Positions 56,975 to 64,000 of a stretch of 64,000 nt of DNA are shown one piece after another (within the stretch, counting starts at the first letter, position 1; each line of letters begins with the position of its first letter). The translations under genes and the position numbers were made by a program. The stretch spans positions 1,302,001-1,366,000 of the forward strand of contig NZ_LQBO01000001.1 in the NCBI RefSeq assembly GCF_001507555.1, given 5' to 3'. The notes beneath the pieces were generated by a model. The model worked only from the letters and a program-made list of their open reading frames with translations. It was not told the DNA's origin and ran no database searches. The DNA comes from Thiomicrospira sp. XS5. GTDB lineage: Bacteria; Pseudomonadota; Gammaproteobacteria; Thiomicrospirales; Thiomicrospiraceae.

Positions 56975-59200
56975 TTAGTTGAAGGAGTGCCCGAAGTAGA
57001 AATACAGCGATTGGTGCTCTTCGTCATGATAGCCGTAGGCGAAATAAATCGGCCCGACAAAACTGTTCATCCCGATGAAGACACTGCCGGCTTGCTTGGT
57101 GTTGGCCCAAGTGACATCGGAGGTGTCGACACCGGTGATATTCTCTTCATCGTAAATATTCCCCGCTTCCAGCGTCGCACCGAGGTAATACGGAAAATTC
57201 AGCGGATTGCTGCTGGATGACATGCGATACAGGTATTTCAAGCGGGCGAAAATGACTTTGTTGCCGATCAAATCGTCCTCGGCATAGCCGGACAAGCGTT
57301 GGAAGCCGCCGAGGGTGTAGAAGTTGTGGATGTCGTCGGCCTGGTCGGCTTGCAGGTCGGTCGCTTCAAAATGGACGTTGACCGTATGGCGACCGTACGA
57401 AAAGTAACTGGACAGGAAGGATTTGTATTCCTGTACCTTGCCGGCTTTGTCGATATTGTAAAGAGTATTGTGATACGACAAATCCAGCAAGGTACCTTGT
57501 CTTGGGAAAGCGACTTGATCTAGGCTGTCGTATTTCAATCCGATATAGACGATGTTGTCGTCATAGGTTTCTTTTTGCTGCGAACTGGCGTTTTTGCCCA
57601 AGACCAGCTCGCCGGCTTCCCAGTCGTATCCGATATAGGTTCTCAGGTTTAAGTTGAAGTTGTAGCCCATCTCCAGGCTCGGTGTCAGAGTTTGTTGTTC
57701 TAACTGTACAGAGGCGATGCTGCTTTGGTCGTTGATGTCGTAGGTGCGGCTTTTGGCTTCGAAGGCCGGTTGAATGTACAGTTTTTGTCCTGTGTCCAGC
57801 GGTTGGTAAAAGGCGGTTTTCAGCTGTTGTGTCTGGCCGATATTGATTTCATTTCGCCATTCGCCACCCAAACCATTCGCCGGTGAATAAGTATGCCGCA
57901 CCCCTATATTGAATACATTACTGTCGTCTAGGTTCGAGGCGAGATTGAGTTTCAGCTTGAAGAAGTTCGGTCCCCAGGACGGCGGTGTGGTTTTGATGAC
58001 GAGGGTGTTGCGATCATCTTCTTGTTTAATTTCATAGGTAATGAGTTCGAAAAAGCCTAGCCCATAAAGGGTGGTGATGTCGGTTTCCAGTTGAATCCGG
58101 TCAATGGGGCGGTCGACTTGCTGGTGAATGTAATGGCGAATGACATCGTCGGACAGGTTGGTTGTATTGAGAATTTGGATGTCGTTAATGACGCCCAAGG
58201 CACGCTGATTGGCCGGGGCGTGATAATTTGGATCGCTCAAGGTTTTCAGTTGTTCGGTTTTTGCTTGCGCGGCTTCCGAACCGATTTGAATGAGCTCTTT
58301 AGGGTGATCGAAATCGGTGGGGCTGAGTGTTTTGGGAATAATGGGGCGAATCAGCACGTCGTTGGGCTTGAGGGTGGCGAGTTGGCGTAGGCTGTTGGCG
58401 GTGATCATGCTGGAAATGATTTGGCTAGTGATGCTCAAATACGAATCCATGGCTTCGTCTTCCGGTACTTGGGTGTGGGTGTCGGACACGATGACAATGT
58501 CAGCGCCCATGTTGCGGACTACATCCACCGGCGTGTTGTTGGTGACACCGCCGTCCACCAGATAGCGGCCGTCGATTTTGACCGGCGCGAAAATCCCGGG
58601 GACCGACATGCTGGCGCGGAGGGCTTGAGCGAGGTCGCCGGATTTTAAGACGACTTCCTCGCCGGTGCGGGCATCCGTGGCGACGGCGCGAAAAGGGATC
58701 GGCAGTTTGTCGAAATCGTGAATATTGCTGATTGGCAGGGTCATGCCTTTTAGGAGCGTGGCCTGTTGTTGGCCTAATAGTAAACCGCTGGGGAGTTTGA
58801 AATAGCCGTCGCTCAAACCGAACTCTCCCTTGACGAAATAATGGAACTGGTCCTGTTTGCGGCGAAACGATAAAAAGTGTCGGGAATTTTCGTCCACAAA
58901 GGTTTGGTCCCAGTTGACGTGGGTGACGAAGTTTTCGATTTCGTTTGTACTTAAACCGGAGGCGTAAAGCCCACCAATCAAGGCCCCCATGCTGGTGCCG
59001 GAAATGTAATCGATGGGAACGTTCAAGCGCTCCAGCTGTTTGATGACACCGATGTGTGCCAAGCCGTGCGAACCGCCGCCCGGGAGTACCAGGCCGATTT
59101 TCGGGCGTTTTGTTTCGGTTTCGGCCGCCAAGCTGTGGGCGGTTGGAAGCAGAAAGAGCCAGCAAAAAGCCAGCGGCAACAGACGCTTAACGTTTGCCAT
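56975..59200 (-). CDS. PlpD-like type Vd patatin phospholipase with POTRA and outer-membrane barrel
   Basis: 741 residues. A signal peptide (cut near SLAA) precedes a patatin lipase domain (about 33-230): oxyanion GGGSHG (41-46), nucleophile Ser70 in GTSMG and Asp216 in DGG. A POTRA-like domain (about 310-400) and a C-terminal 16-strand-type barrel (about 400-741, ending SLYFYFGHSFN) follow, the order of PlpD/type Vd autotransporters. ATG 59200 has AGGTGG upstream; a GTG at 59206 is also possible. The start overlaps the end of the SDR gene, indicating co-translation. The lipase is probably displayed or released at the cell surface. Confidence 0.92.
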   Translation of the reverse strand: MANVKRLLPLAFCWLFLLPTAHSLAAETETKRPKIGLVLPGGGSHGLAHIGVIKQLERLNVPIDYISGTSMGALIGGLYASGLSTNEIENFVTHVNWDQTFVDENSRHFLSFRRKQDQFHYFVKGEFGLSDGYFKLPSGLLLGQQQATLLKGMTLPISNIHDFDKLPIPFRAVATDARTGEEVVLKSGDLAQALRASMSVPGIFAPVKIDGRYLVDGGVTNNTPVDVVRNMGADIVIVSDTHTQVPEDEAMDSYLSITSQIISSMITANSLRQLATLKPNDVLIRPIIPKTLSPTDFDHPKELIQIGSEAAQAKTEQLKTLSDPNYHAPANQRALGVINDIQILNTTNLSDDVIRHYIHQQVDRPIDRIQLETDITTLYGLGFFELITYEIKQEDDRNTLVIKTTPPSWGPNFFKLKLNLASNLDDSNVFNIGVRHTYSPANGLGGEWRNEINIGQTQQLKTAFYQPLDTGQKLYIQPAFEAKSRTYDINDQSSIASVQLEQQTLTPSLEMGYNFNLNLRTYIGYDWEAGELVLGKNASSQQKETYDDNIVYIGLKYDSLDQVAFPRQGTLLDLSYHNTLYNIDKAGKVQEYKSFLSSYFSYGRHTVNVHFEATDLQADQADDIHNFYTLGGFQRLSGYAEDDLIGNKVIFARLKYLYRMSSSSNPLNFPYYLGATLEAGNIYDEENITGVDTSDVTWANTKQAGSVFIGMNSFVGPIYFAYGYHDEEHQSLYFYFGHSFN

Positions 59201-60044
59201 TGCCACCTGCCTGAATTAGAAGGGCGTCGAGCCAACGTCCAGGAAGGACACGTTTGAGGTAAGCGAACAATACCGTCGGAAAGGTGATCCGGTAGCGCAG
59301 GGCAGGCCTGGTGGATTTCAGCGTTTTTTCCACGGCCGCGGTGACGGCTTCCGGCCCGAGTGTGAAAGGCGCGGTTGGGCCTTCGGTTTCCAAACGGTCG
59401 ATCATGGCATTGTAGTTATCGCGATGTGCGCTTTGCTCTTTGGCGATCCAGCGTTTGAATTGCGCATAGGCATTGGCGCGGAAGTTGGAAATAATCGGGC
59501 CTGGCTCGATGAGCACGACTTGAATGCCGGTCTCTTTGAGTTCCAGGCGTAGGGTGTCGGCGAGCCCTTCAATTGCGAATTTACTGGCGTTGTAGGCGCC
59601 ACGATACGGCATGGCGGCAAACCCGAGAATGGAGCTGTTATAGACGATTTTTCCGAACCCTTGCGCGCGAAAAGTGGGCAGCAAGCGGTTGGTTAAATCT
59701 TGCGTGCCGAAGACGTTGGTTTCGAACTGGTGGCGAAGCGCGTCACGGCTTAAGTCTTCCACCGCGCCGGGCAGACCGAAAGCGGCGTTATTGAACAGCA
59801 AGTCAATCCGTTGTGTCATCGACAAAATGGTGTCCGTCGCCTGACGGATGGATTCGGTATCGGCCAGATCCATCTGCACGCACTCGATGCCCAGGTTTTT
59901 GAGTTGTTCGACATCACTCGGTTTACGACAGGTGGCAATGACGCGATACCCCTGTTGGTGGAAGTGTTTGGCGGCATGATGTCCGATGCCGGTGGAGGCG
60001 CCTGTAATCAGTAATGTCTGCGTTGTGTGCGGGGCGTTTTCCAT
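59187..60044 (-). CDS. Short-chain dehydrogenase/reductase
   Basis: 285 residues of the classical SDR family: the cofactor motif TGASTGIG near residue 14, NNAAFG, catalytic Ser in YNSSILG and YNASK. The C-terminal extension (about 215-285) resembles lipid- or steroid-type SDRs. NAD(P) preference is uncertain; the Arg in TCRKPSD after the second strand suggests NADP. It overlaps the patatin gene by 14 bp, which hints at shared lipid metabolism. The substrate is not known. Confidence 0.88.
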   Translation of the reverse strand: MENAPHTTQTLLITGASTGIGHHAAKHFHQQGYRVIATCRKPSDVEQLKNLGIECVQMDLADTESIRQATDTILSMTQRIDLLFNNAAFGLPGAVEDLSRDALRHQFETNVFGTQDLTNRLLPTFRAQGFGKIVYNSSILGFAAMPYRGAYNASKFAIEGLADTLRLELKETGIQVVLIEPGPIISNFRANAYAQFKRWIAKEQSAHRDNYNAMIDRLETEGPTAPFTLGPEAVTAAVEKTLKSTRPALRYRITFPTVLFAYLKRVLPGRWLDALLIQAGGNGKR

Positions 60045-60163
60045 GGTTTCTTAGCGTTGTTGGTCGATGTTTTCCTAATCTTAGGGTAACTTCGGTAAAG
60101 TGCAAGTGTTTCTCTAGATTTTTTATTGCTCGGACGGTGTTTTTCAAATCTCAGGAGAATCGC

Positions 60164-60199
60164 ATGAATCCTGCCAAAAGGCTTCGAATTTTTATATAA
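60164..60199 (+). CDS. Possible 11-residue mini-ORF with strong ribosome site
   Basis: ATG 60164 to TAA 60197-60199, preceded by CAGGAG at good spacing (MNPAKRLRIFI). It lies 38 bp before the DUF502 gene and overlaps a TATAAT that may be part of that gene's promoter. Could be a leader peptide or chance. Confidence 0.2.
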   Translation: MNPAKRLRIFI

Positions 60200-60236
60200 T
60201 AAAGGGCTTGATTTAACGATTCGCGAAGCGGGACAG

Positions 60237-60938
60237 ATGTCATTTATCAAACGTTATTTAATTGCTGGTTTGTTGGTGTGGCTGCCTTTAGGGGTCACGA
60301 TCGCCGCTTTGATCTTTTTGGTCAACCTGTTTGACCAGAGTCTGCTGCTGCTGCCGGAGCATTTGCGGCCGGATGAATTATTAGGGCGCCATATCCCGGG
60401 CTTTGGCATTATTCTGTCGTTTGTGCTGATTTTTGTGACCGGGATGTTGGTGGCGAATTTCTTCGGGCGCTATTTGTTTGGCATGTGGGAAAAGCTTTTG
60501 TCCCGCATCCCGTTGGTGCGTTCGATTTACACCGCGGTGAAACAGATTGCCGAAGCCTTGTTCGGCTCGGGGTCTCAAACCTTTCAGAAGGTGTATTTAT
60601 TGCAATACCCGCGCGCGGGTTTGTGGACGTTAGCGTTTCAGACCAGTAAGACGCAAGGTGAAGCGCAAATGAAGACCAATATGCAGGAAGTGGTCAACCT
60701 GTTTGTCCCGACCACGCCGAATCCGACGTCCGGTTTTTTTATTATGGCCTCGAACAACGAAATCATCGAGCTGGATATGAGTGTGGATGATGCGTTGAAA
60801 ATGGTCATTTCCGGCGGAGTGGTTGTGCCGCCTTGGCAAAAAGTCGATAATGCCGGAGCCGTGATCGAGGTGATCAAACCCATCGAGCCGGATAAGGCCA
60901 AACACGATGATTCACCATCGACCGAAAAACAGAATTGA
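60237..60938 (+). CDS. DUF502 family inner-membrane protein
   Basis: 233 residues with two N-terminal membrane helices (about 5-27 and 58-80) and a soluble C-terminal domain (LLQYPRAGLWTLAF, FVPTTPNPTSGFF, SVDDALKMVISGG). These are DUF502 signatures; the family is widespread and often adjacent to aspS. Function is not established. Start ATG 60237. The aspS gene follows about 80 bp later in the same direction. Confidence 0.88.
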   Translation: MSFIKRYLIAGLLVWLPLGVTIAALIFLVNLFDQSLLLLPEHLRPDELLGRHIPGFGIILSFVLIFVTGMLVANFFGRYLFGMWEKLLSRIPLVRSIYTAVKQIAEALFGSGSQTFQKVYLLQYPRAGLWTLAFQTSKTQGEAQMKTNMQEVVNLFVPTTPNPTSGFFIMASNNEIIELDMSVDDALKMVISGGVVVPPWQKVDNAGAVIEVIKPIEPDKAKHDDSPSTEKQN

Positions 60939-61016
60939 ACTTAATTTTTTAACCATTGAAAAATAGAATGCGTCGGTTACGGGGCGTTTTAGCAAGATAA
61001 GGTAATAAACGATATG

Positions 61017-62804
61017 ATGCGTACACACTATTGTGGACAAGTAACTGAAACTTTGGAAGGCCAGCAAGTCACCGTGTCGGGCTGGGTACATCGCCGCCGT
61101 GACCATGGAGGGGTTATCTTTATTGATTTGCGTGATCGTGAAGGGCTTGTTCAGGTAGTGGTGAATCCGGGTAATGACGCCATGTTCAATATCGCGGAGC
61201 GTGTCCGTTCCGAGTATGTGTTGAAAGTGCAAGGTAAAGTGTGCGCTCGAACGCCGGAAACCATCAACCCGAAAATGACGACCGGGAAAATCGAAATCGT
61301 TGCCGATGACTTGGAAGTGTTGAGTGCGGCCGAACCGATCCCTTTCCAGTTGGACGATAAACACATTTCAGAAGAAGTGCGCTTGGCATACCGTTATTTG
61401 GATTTGCGTCGTGATGAAATGCAGGAAGCCTTGCGCACTCGTTACCGAGTCACGCGTTCCATGCGTCGTTATCTGGACGACAATGGGTTTATGGATATGG
61501 AAACGCCGATTCTGACCAAATCCACACCGGAAGGCGCACGCGATTATCTGGTACCAAGCCGAACCCACCCGAATAAGTTTTTTGCCTTGCCGCAGTCTCC
61601 GCAGCTGTTCAAGCAGTTGTTGATGATGTCCGGTTTTGACCGTTATTACCAAATTACCCGTTGTTTCCGTGACGAAGACTTGCGTGCCGATCGTCAGCCG
61701 GAATTCACTCAGTTGGATATCGAAACCTCCTTTATGACCGAAGAAGAAGTCATGGACATGATGGAAGGTTTGACCAAAACCATTTTCCGAGACGGTGTGG
61801 ATGTGAATTTTGATTATGACTTCCCGCGCATGACCTATGCCGAAGCCATCGAAAAATACGGCATCGATCGCCCGGATTTGCGTATTCCGTTACAGTTGGT
61901 TGACGTGGCCGACTTGTTGCAGGACATTGAATTCAAAGTTTTTGCCGGGCCGGCGAAAGACCCAATGGGGCGCGTAGCGGCCCTGCGTGTGCCACAAGGT
62001 GGTCAACTGTCACGTAAGGAAATCGACGATTACACCAAGTTCGTTGGCATTTACGGAGCGAAAGGGTTGGCTTATATCAAAGTCAATGACTTGTCCGCTG
62101 GGCTGGACGGTTTGCAATCGCCGATTGTGAAATTCTTCCCGGATCAGGCCATGGAAATCATGGAGCGCGTTGGGGCCGAAGATGGTGATATCGTTTTCTT
62201 CGGGGCCGATAAAGCGAAGATTGTGAACGAAGCCTTGGGTGCCTTGCGTTGTAAAATCGGTGAAGACCTCGATATGATCGAGCGCGAATGGGCGCCGGTT
62301 TGGGTCGTTGACTTCCCAATGTTTGAAATGGATGAAAAAACCGCTCGAATGACGGCGATTCACCACCCGTTCACGCAGCCGAAAGCCACGACGGAAGAAA
62401 TCTTGAATCACGATGCACCGCATCAAATGCTGTCTCGTGCCTATGACTTGGTCATTAACGGTATTGAAGTCGGCGGTGGGTCGGTGCGTATCCACGACAC
62501 CCACATGCAAGCGGCGGTGTTGAAAATGTTGGGCATTTCCGACGACGAAGCGGATGAGAAATTCGGCTTCCTGTTGAATGCGTTGAAATACGGTTGTCCA
62601 CCGCATGCGGGGATGGCCTTCGGTCTGGATCGACTGGTGATGTTGATGGCGAAACGCGATTCGATTCGCGACGTGATTGCCTTCCCGAAAACTCAGTCGG
62701 CCGCGTGTATGTTGACCGATGCGCCAGGCCTGGCCGATAACGCACAAATGGCGGATTTGGAATTGCGTTTCCGTAAATCCTTGACGGAAAAACAGGCCGA
62801 CTGA
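61017..62804 (+). CDS. aspS: Aspartyl-tRNA synthetase
   Basis: Charges tRNA with aspartate (or Asp/Asn in organisms lacking AsnRS). An N-terminal OB-fold ([27 protein letters not shown]...), class II motifs ([45 protein letters not shown]), the bacterial GAD insertion in the middle, and the final GLDRLVMLM are all visible. ATG 61017 gives the standard MRTHYCG start; ATG 61014 is adjacent. About 595 residues. A CCAGGCCTGG copy at 62724 is read as APGLAD near the C-terminus. Confidence 0.97.
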   Translation: MRTHYCGQVTETLEGQQVTVSGWVHRRRDHGGVIFIDLRDREGLVQVVVNPGNDAMFNIAERVRSEYVLKVQGKVCARTPETINPKMTTGKIEIVADDLEVLSAAEPIPFQLDDKHISEEVRLAYRYLDLRRDEMQEALRTRYRVTRSMRRYLDDNGFMDMETPILTKSTPEGARDYLVPSRTHPNKFFALPQSPQLFKQLLMMSGFDRYYQITRCFRDEDLRADRQPEFTQLDIETSFMTEEEVMDMMEGLTKTIFRDGVDVNFDYDFPRMTYAEAIEKYGIDRPDLRIPLQLVDVADLLQDIEFKVFAGPAKDPMGRVAALRVPQGGQLSRKEIDDYTKFVGIYGAKGLAYIKVNDLSAGLDGLQSPIVKFFPDQAMEIMERVGAEDGDIVFFGADKAKIVNEALGALRCKIGEDLDMIEREWAPVWVVDFPMFEMDEKTARMTAIHHPFTQPKATTEEILNHDAPHQMLSRAYDLVINGIEVGGGSVRIHDTHMQAAVLKMLGISDDEADEKFGFLLNALKYGCPPHAGMAFGLDRLVMLMAKRDSIRDVIAFPKTQSAACMLTDAPGLADNAQMADLELRFRKSLTEKQAD

Positions 62805-62826
62805 TTCGGTTTGGTCAGGAGAAAAT

Positions 62827-63912
62827 ATGTCTTCACTAGCCACCAGTGTTCCGGTTGAATTGCTCAGTCGCATCGACTTACTGGCGCAGTCGGCACCGGT
62901 GCCGCCTGCGATGGATGCGGCCGAAAAGCAGGCGTTGAAAGATAAAATCAAACGCCTGCTCAAGGAGAAAAATGCTCAACTGGTCGCGCACTATTATGTG
63001 GATGACGACTTGCAGGCGTTGGCGGAAGAAACCGGCGGCAAGGTCGCGGATTCCCTTGAAATGGCCAATTTCGGCGCGCAATCCGAAGCCGATATGTTAG
63101 TGGTGTGCGGGGTGCGTTTTATGGGCGAGACGGCGAAAATGCTCAGCCCGGAAAAAACCATTCTGATGCCGGATTTGAATGCGACCTGTTCCTTGGACGA
63201 AAGCTGCCCGCCGAAAGAGTTTGCCGAGTTTTGTGCGCAGTACCCCGATTACAAAGTCGTGGTCTACGCCAATACCAGTGTTGAGGTTAAGGCCTTGGCG
63301 GACTGGGTGGTGACGTCGGGCAATGCCTTGGAAATCGTCACCCATTTGAAAGAGCAAGGCGAGAAAATCATCTGGGCGCCGGACCGGCATTTGGGGCATT
63401 GGGTTCAAAAAGAAACCGGTGTGGATATGATTCGCTGGCAAGGGCACTGCATCGTGCACGACGAATTCCAAATGTATGAATTGCAGTCCTTGAAAGAAAA
63501 ACACCCGGACGCAAAAGTCATCGTGCATCCGGAGTCGCCGGCGGAAGTGGTCGATCTGGCCGATGTGGTCGGGTCGACTCGTGTGATGATTGACGCGGTG
63601 CAAACCCTGCCGGACCACAAATTCATTGTGGCGACCGATTACGGTATCTTCTATAAAATGCAGCAATTGGCGCCGGAAAAAGAGTTGATTGTTGCGCCGA
63701 CCGGTGGTAAAAGCGGGCATTGCATCAGCTGCGCGCATTGCCCCTGGATGGCGATGAATGGGTTGCATAATCTGGCCGCTTGTTTGGAAAACGAAACCGG
63801 CGAGATCCTAATCGAAGAGTCCATCCGTCAAAAAGCCTTGCAGTCGGTGAACCGTATGCTGGAATTCTCACGCGCCAAAGGGCTGGTACAAAGCAAAGCA
63901 TCCGGCGACTGA
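62827..63912 (+). CDS. nadA: Quinolinate synthase NadA
   Basis: Condenses iminoaspartate with dihydroxyacetone phosphate in NAD biosynthesis. An oxygen-sensitive [4Fe-4S] enzyme; candidate cysteines are in [12 protein letters not shown] and [10 protein letters not shown]. Also visible are the N-terminal [12 protein letters not shown] and [13 protein letters not shown] near the end. 361 residues. Starts 22 bp after aspS with CAGGAGA upstream, so the two are probably cotranscribed. The final 88 bases of the window hold no supported gene. Confidence 0.97.
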   Translation: MSSLATSVPVELLSRIDLLAQSAPVPPAMDAAEKQALKDKIKRLLKEKNAQLVAHYYVDDDLQALAEETGGKVADSLEMANFGAQSEADMLVVCGVRFMGETAKMLSPEKTILMPDLNATCSLDESCPPKEFAEFCAQYPDYKVVVYANTSVEVKALADWVVTSGNALEIVTHLKEQGEKIIWAPDRHLGHWVQKETGVDMIRWQGHCIVHDEFQMYELQSLKEKHPDAKVIVHPESPAEVVDLADVVGSTRVMIDAVQTLPDHKFIVATDYGIFYKMQQLAPEKELIVAPTGGKSGHCISCAHCPWMAMNGLHNLAACLENETGEILIEESIRQKALQSVNRMLEFSRAKGLVQSKASGD

Positions 63913-64000
63913 TGTCGGGTGCCGCCCTGTCGTTACTTGGGTTTCTTCAAGACCATCATCGTTTGACAGAACCGACACACATCAAAACAGACCAATAATC

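Overview
The window looks like chromosome from a mesophilic, probably marine, chemolithoautotrophic gammaproteobacterium of the Hydrogenovibrio/Thiomicrospira/Thiomicrorhabdus kind. That placement is inferred from gammaproteobacterial gene order (nadK-recN divergent from hrcA-grpE-dnaK-dnaJ-dapB, then carAB-greA) and from protein style, not from a database search. Coding density is high and codon use looks even, except at the left edge, which is the tail of an integrative element.

Layout. 1-760: 3' part of a tyrosine recombinase facing the 3' end of an initiator tRNA gene, the usual geometry of an island inserted in a tRNA. 950-17350: a complete nitrate-assimilation island on the + strand: NasT/NasS sensor-antiterminator, a leader with a strong terminator, an NrtABD-type nitrate ABC transporter, a flavoprotein, NirB, NirD, nitrate reductase NasA, siroheme synthase CysG, a YbiB-like protein, MoeA and MobA. 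Together they import nitrate, reduce it to ammonium and supply the siroheme and molybdenum cofactors. 17330-21730 (minus): a signalling operon of a PhnD-like binding lipoprotein, a hybrid histidine kinase and a receiver/HD-GYP protein. 21850-23950: divergent umuD and umuC. 24130-26320: an EAL-HDOD protein overlapping a membrane GGDEF cyclase. 26470-30200: a PhoX-like lipoprotein and a di-heme lipoprotein. 30290-39390: the recN/nadK and heat-shock/dapB block. 39770-47840: an Aer-like chemoreceptor with a CZB domain, ArfB, a GNAT enzyme, a MocR regulator with a likely operator array, a class IV aminotransferase, an MFS exporter and a DUF2798 protein. 48200-53600: carA-carB-greA and a DUF4149 protein. 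53760-63910: an exported protein, a DUF455/methyltransferase/ROK/thioredoxin-like run, a PlpD-type patatin, an SDR, a DUF502 membrane protein, aspS and nadA.

The most striking non-genic signal is a perfect 10-bp palindrome, CCAGGCCTGG, present 19 times in 64 kb where about 0.06 would be expected by chance. Ten copies lie between genes, several as 24-26-bp palindromes ending in T-runs at gene ends. Nine lie inside genes in all three reading frames. This is the footprint of a genome-wide DNA word, such as an uptake signal or a methylation/architectural site, doubling as a transcription terminator. A second unexplained element is a roughly 265-bp block with long inverted-repeat ends that appears to have split the dnaK terminator.
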